64,000 nucleotides of DNA, taken from Methylobacterium oryzae (GTDB lineage: Bacteria > Pseudomonadota > Alphaproteobacteria > Rhizobiales > Beijerinckiaceae). Positions 20,512 to 27,279 of the stretch are shown here, in pieces. The notes under the pieces were generated by a model that was not told the origin of the DNA, made no database searches, and saw only the letters and a program-made list of their open reading frames with translations. Each line of letters starts with the position of its first letter. The stretch's first letter is position 1. Location: assembly GCF_021398735.1 (NCBI RefSeq), contig NZ_CP090349.1:998501-1062500 (forward strand), given 5' to 3'. A program made the position numbers and the translations under genes.

Positions 20512-21432
20512 TCAGGCCGGCGCGTAGGTGCCGTCGAGGCGGGGGGCGCCGTCGCAGGACGCGAGCCCGCGTCCGACCAGATCCTCCAGGTGGGCGAAGA
20601 CCGACAGCGCCGCCGCGCCGCGGAGCCGGGGATCGAGCCCCTGGTAGATCGCAGCGACGATGTCGGCGATTCGCCCGTCGCCGGCGGCCAGCCGCGCGCG
20701 GATCGCCGCCTCGCGCTGGCGGCGATGCCCGGCGAGCCCGCGGAGGAACCGGGCGGGCTCGGGCACCGGTCCGCCATGGCCCGGCCAGTAGACCGTCTCG
20801 TCGCGCCCGCGCAGCTTGTCGAGGGAGTCCATGTAGGCCCGCATCGCGCCGTCGGGCGGCGCCACGATCGTGGTCGACCACGCCATGACGTGGTCGCCCG
20901 AGAACAGCACCCGCGCCTCCGGCAGCGCGAAGGCGAGATGGTTCATCGTGTGCCCGGGGGTCTCGACGGCCACGAGGGTCCAGCCCGGGCCGGACACGGC
21001 GTCGCCCTCCACCATGATCCGTTCCGGCGCGTGCGCCCGGTCGGCGCTCGCGTCGAGCATCGGGGTCTCCGCTTCCGACAGGGCCCGCGCGGCCCTGTGC
21101 GGCGCGCATCCGACGATCGGCGCGCCGGTGCGCGCGGCGAGCAGCCTTGCTCCGGGCGAGTGATCCCGATGGGTGTGGGTGACCACGATGGCCTCGACCC
21201 GCTCGGTGCCGAGATCCCGAAGCAGCGCCTCGACATGGGCCGGATCGTCCGGGCCCGGATCGATCACCGCGACGCGATCCTGGCCCACCACGTAGGTGCA
21301 GGTGCCGCTCGCCGTGAACGGGCCTCCGTTCGGCGCGACCCGCCGGCGGATCAGTGGCGCGACCCGGTCCAGCCGGCCGGCCGGAGGCATCGACGGATCG
21401 AAGGTCAGAGTGGTCTCGTCGGTGTCCGCCAT
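20512..21432 (-). CDS. Metallo-beta-lactamase-fold hydrolase
   Basis: A 306-residue protein with the zinc-binding signature THTHRDHS near residues 85-92, later metal ligands in ETPGHTMNH and FSGDHVM, and a C-terminal winged-helix-like segment (VFAHLEDLVGRGL). It resembles the LACTB2/MBL hydrolases and the RNase-like endonuclease family. The substrate is unknown. ATG at 21432 was preferred over an upstream ATG because the family starts near here. 21433-21659 holds nothing I recognise. Confidence 0.85.
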   Translation of the reverse strand: MADTDETTLTFDPSMPPAGRLDRVAPLIRRRVAPNGGPFTASGTCTYVVGQDRVAVIDPGPDDPAHVEALLRDLGTERVEAIVVTHTHRDHSPGARLLAARTGAPIVGCAPHRAARALSEAETPMLDASADRAHAPERIMVEGDAVSGPGWTLVAVETPGHTMNHLAFALPEARVLFSGDHVMAWSTTIVAPPDGAMRAYMDSLDKLRGRDETVYWPGHGGPVPEPARFLRGLAGHRRQREAAIRARLAAGDGRIADIVAAIYQGLDPRLRGAAALSVFAHLEDLVGRGLASCDGAPRLDGTYAPA

Positions 21433-21659
21433 CGCGATCCCGTGCGATCGATACGGCGGTTCCTTGGACGGTTCGCGGCCGCGTGGCAATCGCCCTCAAG
21501 GCCTAGGGGATGCGAGGCCGCGGTGCGAGGCATTCTGGGGTGGCGGCAGGACCTGCCCGCTGTCCTGCCGGTGATCCTGACGCAGGGGTGATGCTGTCCG
21601 GCGCCTGTGAGGGACGCGGACGGGGTCGCGTCCGCTCCGGGGTCGCGCGCGTCCCGCGA

Positions 21660-21836
21660 TCAGTCCTGCCGGCGCGGTCCGCGTGCGCGCACGCGGACCG
21701 GTACGGGCGCCGGTGCCGGCATGAGACCGAGCGCGGCCGCGCGCAGGGCGTCGCCGGCCCTGTCGACGATCTCGGTCACCCGCGCCGCCATCGCGGCGGC
21801 CTTCGATCGAACGGCACTCTTGGCAGATTGCAGCAT
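21660..21836 (-). CDS. Small stress-regulon protein (58 residues, unknown)
   Basis: A 58-residue frame beginning MLQSAKSAVRSKAAAMAARV, basic and alanine-rich, with an amphipathic helix to about residue 40 and a Pro/Val/Arg tail. I do not recognise it. The support is regulatory: a perfect GGAAC-N16-CGTT (EcfG-type) promoter ends 37 bases before its ATG on the same strand, and no other leftward gene lies between. The ribosome-binding site is weak. Confidence 0.5.
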   Translation of the reverse strand: MLQSAKSAVRSKAAAMAARVTEIVDRAGDALRAAALGLMPAPAPVPVRVRARGPRRQD

Positions 21837-21872
21837 CGCAAATCCCGGATCGAGCCTTAAGACCTATCTTCG

Positions 21873-21897
21873 AACGCTAGCGCCCCTGTCTCGTTCC
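21873..21897 (-). promoter_or_regulatory. EcfG-type promoter for the 58-residue gene
   Basis: Read on the minus strand: GGAAC at 21897-21893, 16 bases, CGTT at 21876-21873. This matches the alphaproteobacterial general stress sigma factor consensus exactly. Expected transcription start is near 21866. Confidence 0.75.
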
Positions 21898-21961
21898 GTC
21901 ACCCCATGTCGCGGCCGGCGCTCGCGCCCGCGGGGACTCACAGGACTTCGCGATGGGGGGC

Positions 21962-21986
21962 GGAACCGGAGCGAAACCTTGGCGTT
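21962..21986 (+). promoter_or_regulatory. EcfG-type promoter for the DUF1328 gene
   Basis: GGAAC at 21962-21966, 16 bases, CGTT at 21983-21986. Exact consensus, about 56 bases before the DUF1328 start, giving a leader of about 50 nt. It is back to back with the divergent promoter at 21873-21897. Confidence 0.8.
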
Positions 21987-22042
21987 TTCGTGTTCAGAAC
22001 GACGCGGCCCGCCCGCGTTGGTACTTTCTAAGGATACGAACC

Positions 22043-22219
22043 ATGCTCGGTTGGGCCGTAACTTTTCTCGTCGTCGCTCTCGTGGCCGCTCTGCTTGGGT
22101 TCGGCGGCATCGCCGGCACCGCCATGGAGGCGGCCAAGCTGGTCTTCTTCGTAGCGATCGTCCTGTTCGCCATCTCGGCCGTCGTCGGCCTGATGCGGGG
22201 CCGTTCGCCGACACTTTGA
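22043..22219 (+). CDS. DUF1328 (YtjA-like) small membrane protein
   Basis: A 58-residue protein that is almost entirely two membrane helices (residues 3-22 and 30-52) joined by [12 protein letters not shown], the DUF1328 signature, and ending RGRSPTL. Function is unknown; members are often induced by envelope or general stress. An AAGGA ribosome-binding site lies 10 bases before the ATG. The EcfG-type promoter upstream and intrinsic terminator downstream mark it as a one-gene stress unit. Confidence 0.88.
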   Translation: MLGWAVTFLVVALVAALLGFGGIAGTAMEAAKLVFFVAIVLFAISAVVGLMRGRSPTL

Positions 22220-22275
22220 CCGAGGGCCGGAGCGGCCGGCCCCGTTCAGCGGGCCGGCGCACGGACCCACGGAAG

Positions 22276-22303
22276 AGCCGTCGCCGCAGGGCGGCGGCTT
22301 TTT
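22276..22303 (+). terminator. Intrinsic terminator after the DUF1328 gene
   Basis: A nine-pair stem (22276-22284 with 22291-22299, one G-T pair) whose 3' arm runs into five T residues. Confidence 0.75.
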
Positions 22304-22367
22304 CCATCGCGGCGCTGCCATCGCGCCGTTGCAGGGGTGGATTGTCCCGGTGACGGGACGAGCGGTT

Positions 22368-22643
22368 TCAGGCCTTGCGGTCGGCGCTGTCGAGCTTGGC
22401 GATCAGTTCGGCGAAGCGATCGGGTACGGGCTGCTGCGTGACCGTGTCGTACATCGCGCGCAGCTGCGCGGCGATGCGGTTCCGGGTCTGATCGCTGAGG
22501 CCGCCCTTGCTCCTGGAGCGGTCGGACGGGTCGGAAGCGGCCGTACCGCCGGAGCTGTTCTCGGACTCCGACAAGCGATCCGAAGCGGTCTCGACGTGCG
22601 GATCGCGCGCGCGAAGACCGGCCTCCTTTCCCTGGTCCACCAT
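22368..22643 (-). CDS. nepR: Anti-sigma factor NepR
   Basis: A 91-residue protein. The first half is polar and probably disordered. The C-terminal part (QTRNRIAAQLRAMYDTVTQQPVPDRFAELIAKLDS) is the NepR core that clamps EcfG and, under stress, is captured by phosphorylated PhyR. ATG at 22643 has an AAGGGG ribosome-binding site. An upstream ATG at 22706 is in frame but lies only about 6 bases after the expected transcription start, so it is less likely. It is divergent from phyR, and each gene has its own EcfG-type promoter. ecfG itself is not in the window. Confidence 0.9.
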   Translation of the reverse strand: MVDQGKEAGLRARDPHVETASDRLSESENSSGGTAASDPSDRSRSKGGLSDQTRNRIAAQLRAMYDTVTQQPVPDRFAELIAKLDSADRKA

Positions 22644-22718
22644 CAACACGCCCCTTGTTGCCGAAGTCGGCCCGGCCGCATTGTGCTGCGGCTCGACATA
22701 CGCCATGGCTGCGCCGGC

Positions 22719-22744
22719 AACGCCTGCGCGCCGGCATCGGTTCC
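22719..22744 (-). promoter_or_regulatory. EcfG-type promoter for nepR
   Basis: On the minus strand: GGAAC at 22744-22740, 17 bases, CGTT at 22722-22719. Its -35 element is 10 bases from the -35 of the divergent phyR promoter. Predicts negative feedback, with EcfG raising its own anti-sigma factor. Confidence 0.75.
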
Positions 22745-22754
22745 GCTGGGGGGT

Positions 22755-22779
22755 GGAACGGAGTGCGGGCCTCCGCGTT
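22755..22779 (+). promoter_or_regulatory. EcfG-type promoter for phyR
   Basis: GGAAC at 22755-22759, 16 bases, CGTT at 22776-22779. Exact consensus. Expected start near 22786 gives phyR a leader of about 95 nt. Confidence 0.8.
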
Positions 22780-22880
22780 GGGCGGTAGGCTGCGCAGGAC
22801 AGAAAGCCGGCCCCGGCAGGCCCTCGGTGACGGATCGAGGCGCTCGCGGCCGGGCAACACGGCGAGGCACAGGGGATCGA

Positions 22881-23684
22881 ATGTCGACATCGCAACTCGT
22901 GGTACAGCACCTGCCGTACCTGCGCCGCTACGCGCGCGCGCTCACGGGTAGCCAAGTGGCGGGTGACGCGTACGTCGCCGCCACCCTGGAGACCCTCGTC
23001 AACGAGCCGGACACGCTCGGTCGCAGCACCAACATCAAGGCCGACCTGTTCCGCGTCTTCACGCGGATCTGGAACTCGCTCTCGGTCAACGGCCGCAGCG
23101 AGCAGGTCCAGCACGATCTGCCGGCGGAGGTCCGCCTCGGCCAGATCACCCCGCTGCCTCGCCAGGCCTTCCTGCTCTCCTGCCTCGAGGGCTTCTCCGA
23201 GGAGGACGCGGCGATCATTCTGGGCGTCGACGTGTCCGAGGTTCGCGACCTCGTGGACGAGGCTGGTCGCGAGCTCGCCGCCGACATGGCGACCGAGATC
23301 CTCATCATCGAGGACGAGCCCCTGATCGCGATGGATCTGGAGGCGCTGGTCGAGGGTCTCGGCCACAACGTCATCGGTGTCGCCCGCACCCGCACCGAAG
23401 CGATCAAGATCGCCGGCGAGGGCAAGCGCCCCGGCCTGATCCTGGCCGACATCCAGCTCGCCGACGGCTCCTCCGGCCTCGACGCCGTGAACGACCTCCT
23501 GAAATCCTTCGAGGTGCCGGTGATCTTCATCACCGCCTATCCCGAGCGCTTCCTCACCGGTGAGCGGCCCGAGCCGGCGTTCCTGATCGCCAAGCCGTTC
23601 CAGCCCGCCAACGTCTCGGCGGTGATCAGCCAGGCGCTGTTCTTCCAGCAGACCGCCCGTCGGCGGGAAGCCAAGACGGCCTGA
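22881..23684 (+). CDS. phyR: General stress response regulator PhyR
   Basis: A 267-residue anti-anti-sigma protein. Residues 1-130 mimic an ECF sigma factor (sigma2-like LVVQHLPYLRRYARALTGS, sigma4-like LPRQAFLLSCLEGFSEEDAAIILGV). Residues 137-255 form a receiver domain with E144/D145, phospho-acceptor D190 in LILADIQLADG, and K near 237 in IAKPFQPA. D190 is the numbering known for Methylobacterium PhyR. On phosphorylation PhyR binds NepR and frees EcfG. AGGGG precedes the ATG. It is followed by a strong bidirectional terminator. Confidence 0.96.
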   Translation: MSTSQLVVQHLPYLRRYARALTGSQVAGDAYVAATLETLVNEPDTLGRSTNIKADLFRVFTRIWNSLSVNGRSEQVQHDLPAEVRLGQITPLPRQAFLLSCLEGFSEEDAAIILGVDVSEVRDLVDEAGRELAADMATEILIIEDEPLIAMDLEALVEGLGHNVIGVARTRTEAIKIAGEGKRPGLILADIQLADGSSGLDAVNDLLKSFEVPVIFITAYPERFLTGERPEPAFLIAKPFQPANVSAVISQALFFQQTARRREAKTA

Positions 23685-23755
23685 GATCCGGCCTGAGGTC
23701 AGGCTTGGCGGTTCGCCCCCGGGAGTGACCCGGGGCGCCCGCGACCGAGAGTGAC

Positions 23756-23799
23756 GACAACGAAAAAGCCCCGGCTCACGCCGGGGCTTTTTCGTTGTC
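23756..23799 (+). terminator. Strong bidirectional terminator after phyR
   Basis: A 19-bp perfect stem (23756-23774 with 23781-23799) around CTCACG. The stem has an A5 run on the 5' arm and T5 on the 3' arm, so it can end transcripts from both directions, including any read-through from the leftward small RNA. Confidence 0.9.
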
Positions 23800-23830
23800 G
23801 GTCCGCACGCCCTCGTCGGTCGCCGCGCAC

Positions 23831-23920
23831 AAAAAAACGGGCCGGAGAGAGCTCCAGCCCGTCGCGAAGGTTCCGGCCGATGCACAAGGGGAATGCGGGG
23901 AGGACCAGGTGGCCGGGTGC
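23831..23920 (-). ncRNA. Candidate EcfG-dependent small RNA, about 90 nt
   Basis: A leftward transcription unit between an exact EcfG-type promoter (23951-23927) and an intrinsic terminator: stem ACGGGC...GCCCGT at 23862-23857 and 23842-23837, with inner GGAG/CTCC pairing, followed on the minus strand by seven T residues (23837-23831). No start codon with a ribosome-binding site lies inside. The predicted RNA carries the pyrimidine tract UCCUCCCC (minus strand of 23904-23897), complementary to Shine-Dalgarno sequences, as in several alphaproteobacterial regulatory RNAs. This is inferred from sequence alone; I do not recognise a known family. Confidence 0.6.
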
Positions 23921-23926
23921 ACAGAG

Positions 23927-23951
23927 AACGGGTGCCGGCGCGGGAGGTTCC
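23927..23951 (-). promoter_or_regulatory. EcfG-type promoter for the candidate small RNA
   Basis: On the minus strand: GGAAC at 23951-23947, 16 bases, CGTT at 23930-23927. Exact consensus, with a terminator about 90 bases downstream and no gene between. 23685-24148 otherwise has no supportable gene. Confidence 0.7.
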
Positions 23952-24082
23952 AGGAGGGGCGATTTTTCGTGGGGCGTGCCTTTTGTGCAACGAGCCGGGG
24001 CTGTGGATAGCGGGCGTGCGCCGCCGCACCAACAGCCGGGCTGCGTTCGAATACTCAGGCTTCGTAGACGCGAGACAGTCTA

Positions 24083-24107
24083 GGAACCTGCGATTGCAGG
24101 GCGCGTT
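24083..24107 (+). promoter_or_regulatory. EcfG-type promoter for the 120-residue exported protein
   Basis: GGAAC at 24083-24087, 16 bases, CGTT at 24104-24107. Exact consensus, about 41 bases before the next rightward start codon. Confidence 0.78.
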
Positions 24108-24148
24108 GTACGAACATCCTGTCAAGCTCTCGCAATGAGGTCGGGGCG

Positions 24149-24511
24149 ATGCTGCGGTCTGGTTTCATCCTGGGCGTGAGTGCTCCTGCGGCTCTTCTCA
24201 CCGTTCTGGTCCAGCCGGTGGTTCGCGACACGGCGGATCGGTGGACGATGCCGGTCCCGACCGCGCAGACCATTTCGGCGCCGCTGCCCGGGATGCGACC
24301 CGTGTCGCTGTCGATCAGCCCGACGCGGGTGGCGGGGGTGCAGCGCCTCGACAGCCGGAACGCCCCGGTGGCCGGTGAGGCGCAGGATCTGGAGATCAAG
24401 CCGATCCTGCGGCAGCCGCCGCGGCGCATGCGCGAGGGGTGCGAGGCGGCGCTGAGCTCCCTGGTCGGTCCCGAGGCGCGTCGCATGACCCCTGGCCGCT
24501 GCATTTCCTGA
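24149..24511 (+). CDS. Unknown exported protein of the stress regulon
   Basis: A 120-residue protein I do not recognise. Residues 5-24 are hydrophobic (signal peptide or anchor). The mature part is Pro/Arg-rich with two cysteines, in GCEAAL near residue 97 and in the C-terminal GRCIS, which could form a disulfide. A stretch LEIKPILRQPPRRMREGCE resembles short exported alphaproteobacterial proteins of unknown function. It has its own exact EcfG-type promoter and a 17-bp terminator stem just after, so it is a single-gene stress-induced unit. Confidence 0.75.
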   Translation: MLRSGFILGVSAPAALLTVLVQPVVRDTADRWTMPVPTAQTISAPLPGMRPVSLSISPTRVAGVQRLDSRNAPVAGEAQDLEIKPILRQPPRRMREGCEAALSSLVGPEARRMTPGRCIS

Positions 24512-24533
24512 TCGGCGCCGACAAGGACTGGAA

Positions 24534-24570
24534 AGCAGAAGGCCCCGCCGTCTCGGCGGGGCCTTCTGCT
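24534..24570 (+). terminator. Terminator hairpin after the exported stress protein
   Basis: A perfect 17-bp stem (24534-24550 with 24554-24570) with loop TCT. No long T run follows, but the stem is very stable. Confidence 0.7.
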
Positions 24571-24616
24571 GTGTGGATCGGCCCTAGATCGCGATCCGCG
24601 GCCTAAACTTGAAACG

Positions 24617-24649
24617 AAAACGGCGCCCGTCCCGAGGGACGCGGCGCCG
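24617..24649 (-). terminator. Intrinsic terminator of the KGG gene
   Basis: On the minus strand, CGGCGCC (24649-24643) pairs with GGCGCCG (24627-24621), with additional inner pairing, followed by TTTTCGTTT. It ends the leftward KGG transcript. Confidence 0.75.
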
Positions 24650-24675
24650 CTACGCGGTACGGAACGGCAGCGGCC

Positions 24676-24864
24676 TCACTCGGCCCGGCCGGTCCCCGTG
24701 GACTGACCGCCCTTGCGGCCGGCGGACGAGGCGAGCTCACGATCCTGCGAGAAGGAGCGCTTCTCGGCCGGAACGCTGCGGCCGCCCTTGCTGGCGATCT
24801 CGCGCTGCCGCTCCAGGTCCATCGAGGCAAAGCCTCGCTTCGAGGTCGAATTTCCGGACGCCAT
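24676..24864 (-). CDS. KGG-repeat stress-induced protein (YciG-like)
   Basis: A 62-residue hydrophilic protein with two KGG-type motifs: LERQREIASKGGRSVPAEKRSFS and ELASSAGRKGGQS. These define the stress-induced bacterial acidophilic repeat (YciG/KGG) family, known from general stress regulons but of unclear mechanism. The ATG at 24864 has an excellent GAGGAG ribosome-binding site, so the open frame above it is not used. An EcfG-type promoter lies 35 bases upstream and a terminator downstream. Confidence 0.88.
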   Translation of the reverse strand: MASGNSTSKRGFASMDLERQREIASKGGRSVPAEKRSFSQDRELASSAGRKGGQSTGTGRAE

Positions 24865-24898
24865 CAGTTCCTCCTCAGGCTTCGCTTCACCCCGCAAC

Positions 24899-24923
24899 AA
24901 CCTTCAGCAATAACCAAGGTTCC
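24899..24923 (-). promoter_or_regulatory. EcfG-type promoter for the KGG gene
   Basis: On the minus strand: GGAAC at 24923-24919, 16 bases, GGTT at 24902-24899. The first base of the -10 differs from CGTT; the core GTT is kept. Position before a KGG-family gene supports it. Confidence 0.65.
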
Positions 24924-25104
24924 TGTCCCGAGACCTGCTCAAGCTTCCGACAGCTAAGCTTGGCAGCAACCCCGACTTGTGTGCCGCGTTGGTCGACATT
25001 CGACCTTGGTTGAAGTCCGCGTCGGGTCCGACAGGCCCGGAGGCCCGGCGACTCGTCCCGGGCGGACGGCGCGGCCTCACGGCACGAGAGAAGGGTTTTC
25101 GCGC

Positions 25105-25311
25105 ATGACGAACCGCAACATGGTCAAGGATGCCGCTCCGGGGGCACAGGCCACGCAGCCCAACACGCCGCCGCTGCCGCCGATGCCCGCGCCGGAAGAT
25201 TCCGCCACCCCGACCACCCGCGAGGAGCCGACGGATTCGCCGCACCTGAATGCCAGTCTCAAGCGCGACGCGCCCCCTCCCGGGGGACAGGGGCTCTCGA
25301 CGAAGCGCTGA
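25105..25311 (+). CDS. Small proline-rich hypothetical protein
   Basis: A 68-residue hydrophilic, proline-rich, probably disordered protein (TPPLPPMPAPEDS, RDAPPPGGQGL). It has GAGAGAAGGG before the ATG. I do not recognise it. It is next to the stress cluster, but no EcfG-type promoter was found before it. Confidence 0.55.
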   Translation: MTNRNMVKDAAPGAQATQPNTPPLPPMPAPEDSATPTTREEPTDSPHLNASLKRDAPPPGGQGLSTKR

Positions 25312-25328
25312 GCCGGGCGAGGGCGTTC

Positions 25329-26162
25329 TCAGGTCCGGCGCCGGTGCGCGAGGCGCGTCAGGCCCGCGACGAGAAGGGCGATCGCCAGGATCGTGACGAT
25401 CCCGGCCACCGTCAGGATCCGCTGGATGAGGGGCGTGTAGACGCCGCGCGCGGCATCGTAGCCGTAGCAGAGCAGGGTGAGCCGGTCGGCGATGCTGCCG
25501 ACCCGGCCCTCGCCGGCTTCCGTCAGGGCGAGGCGCAGGTCGCGCCCGGTCAGCGCCAGGGGCGACAGCGCACGGGCTACCCGGCCGTCGGCGGTGAGGA
25601 GAAGCGCCGCCGCGGGATGCGCGAAGCTGTCGGTCCCGGCATCGTAGACAGCTTCATAGCCCAGCGCGCCGGTGAGGCGCGCGAGCGCGGCGTCCGACAC
25701 GATGAGCGCCCGGGGCCGGACGGATCCCGCCCGATCCCCGAGCGTCTCCGCCAGCATGCGCCGGGCGGCCGCGGCGTCGTCGCGGGGATCGATCCCGACC
25801 AGCACGAGGGCGTAGTCGTCGATCGGCAGGCCGGTGGCCGCCAGCGCCTCCACCGACAGGGACAGCATGGGGTCGCAGACATTCCCGCAGGTGTAATCCA
25901 CCGGCAGCAGAAGGGCCGCGCGGCCGCCCAGGGCCTGCCCGAGGGTGGTCGGCCGGTCGGTGCGCGCGTCGGTGGCGGCGAGGTCGAGCGGGGCCCGGGC
26001 ACCCGGGGGCGGCGCGACCGCGACGCGGGCGAGGTCGGCCTTGACGAGGCGGGCCGCTGCCGGCTCTGGCGACAGGACGAGGCACAGTGCCAGGAGGGCG
26101 CCAAGACCACACCGACAGGTTGCGTAAGGCGCGGGGCTGGACAAGTGCCTGACGAACCGCAT
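25329..26162 (-). CDS. SCO1/SenC-like copper/thiol protein, membrane-anchored
   Basis: A 277-residue protein with an N-terminal signal peptide, a thioredoxin-like domain carrying the metal-binding pair C92/C96 in DYTCGNVCDPM, and a later histidine near SFAHPAAALLL. There is a C-terminal transmembrane helix (about residues 250-270) followed by basic residues. SCO proteins deliver copper to cytochrome c oxidase or act as thiol reductants. The C-terminal anchor, rather than the usual N-terminal one, is a less common arrangement. No oxidase genes are nearby. The start at 26162 is chosen for the signal peptide. Confidence 0.78.
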   Translation of the reverse strand: MRFVRHLSSPAPYATCRCGLGALLALCLVLSPEPAAARLVKADLARVAVAPPPGARAPLDLAATDARTDRPTTLGQALGGRAALLLPVDYTCGNVCDPMLSLSVEALAATGLPIDDYALVLVGIDPRDDAAAARRMLAETLGDRAGSVRPRALIVSDAALARLTGALGYEAVYDAGTDSFAHPAAALLLTADGRVARALSPLALTGRDLRLALTEAGEGRVGSIADRLTLLCYGYDAARGVYTPLIQRILTVAGIVTILAIALLVAGLTRLAHRRRT

Positions 26163-26223
26163 GGATAAGCGGGCCCGTCCGGCCCCGCCGTCCTGGGCGT
26201 GAGACCCGTCGCGGAGCCCCCGA

Positions 26224-26667
26224 ATGACCCTCGACACCGAGGTTTCCTCCCTGAAGCAGGTGCCGCTGTTCCGCGAGGTGGAACCGGCGCGCCTGAAGCT
26301 CCTGGCCTTCACCAGCGAGCGGGTGCATTTCGAGCCGGGGCAACGCTTCTTCGCCCGCGGCGACGTCGCGGATGCGGCCTACGTGATCCTCTCGGGTACG
26401 GCGGACGTCAGCATCGACGGTCCCGCCGGCCCGGTGCGGCTGGCGCTCCTCGGCCAGGACGCCCTCGTCGGTGAGATGGGCATCCTGGCCGAGCAGCCCC
26501 GCTCCGCCACCGTGACGGCGCAATCCGCGGTGACCGCCCTGCGTATCGACCGCGGGGTGTTCCTGGAACTGCTGGCCCAGTTTCCACAGATCAGCATCGC
26601 CCTGATGCGCGTGCTGGCGCTGCGGCTGGAGCAGACCAACCAGGCGCTGGCCGAGAGCCGGGGCTGA
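26224..26667 (+). CDS. Cyclic nucleotide-binding domain protein
   Basis: A 147-residue single-domain protein: LFREVEPARLKLLAFTSERVHFEPGQRFFARGDVADAAYVILSG, then GEMGILAEQPRSATVTAQ, the phosphate-binding cassette region. No DNA-binding helix-turn-helix follows, so it is not a full CRP-type regulator; it may be a cAMP/cGMP sensor acting on a partner. It is divergent from the SCO-like gene, and its stop abuts the stop of the convergent VOC gene. Confidence 0.85.
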   Translation: MTLDTEVSSLKQVPLFREVEPARLKLLAFTSERVHFEPGQRFFARGDVADAAYVILSGTADVSIDGPAGPVRLALLGQDALVGEMGILAEQPRSATVTAQSAVTALRIDRGVFLELLAQFPQISIALMRVLALRLEQTNQALAESRG

Positions 26668-27108
26668 TCATCCCGCGTAGGTGATGAATTCCAGGAGCGA
26701 GCCGTCGGGATCCCGGAAGTAGACGCTGATCCCAGCGCCCGCGGCGCCGTGCCGCTCCACCGGGCCGAGTTCCACCGGGACCCCGGCGGCCTCGAGATGC
26801 GCGATGGCGGTCTCGATCGCGCCCGACCAGCGGAAGCACAGGTCGCTGTTGCCCGGCTGGACGGGTTTCGCCGCGACCGGTACCGACTCGACGCCCGGCC
26901 CGTGGCAATTGAGCTGGACGCCGCCGAACCGGTAGGCGAAGCCGGGACCGCGCGCGAGGATCTCGGCACCCACCACGTCGCGGTAGAAGGCGTTCGAGCG
27001 TGCCCAGTCGCTCACGTGGATCACGCAGTGATCGAGGTGTATCGCCGGGCTGAGCGGGACATCGGGAGTGACCGTCGCCTCGGTGGGAAGAGTTTCGGTC
27101 TCGGCCAT
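26668..27108 (-). CDS. VOC (glyoxalase/bleomycin-resistance) family protein
   Basis: A 146-residue protein with two beta-alpha-beta-beta-beta modules: LDHCVIHVSDWARSNAFYRDVVGAEI, and later SVYFRDPDGSLLEFITY with the metal-ligand glutamate. The substrate is unknown; dioxygenases, thiol transferases and isomerases share the fold. Immediately convergent with the cyclic nucleotide-binding gene. Confidence 0.85.
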   Translation of the reverse strand: MAETETLPTEATVTPDVPLSPAIHLDHCVIHVSDWARSNAFYRDVVGAEILARGPGFAYRFGGVQLNCHGPGVESVPVAAKPVQPGNSDLCFRWSGAIETAIAHLEAAGVPVELGPVERHGAAGAGISVYFRDPDGSLLEFITYAG

Positions 27109-27279
27109 CGTTCACCTCCGCTCCGGGCGCAGTAGAGCACCGCTGCGATTCAGAATTAGGGCACAACCGTGGCCGTGGGAGCGGCCCGCGCACGGCCGGC
27201 TGCGGCGCAAAAGCTACATCGTCACAGGCGCAGAGGCGGTAGGCATGGCGCGACGACCGTATCCCGCACGACAGGACCT

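Noticed and set aside
21607..22353. Plus-strand frame across the DUF1328 region
   Set aside because: Overlaps the DUF1328 gene, its promoter and terminator in another frame and has Arg/Ser-rich noise composition.
23699..23887. Minus-strand frame of 62 codons with TTG start downstream of the small-RNA promoter
   Set aside because: It runs through two terminators, has no ribosome-binding site and its start is a rare TTG. The RNA interpretation fits better.
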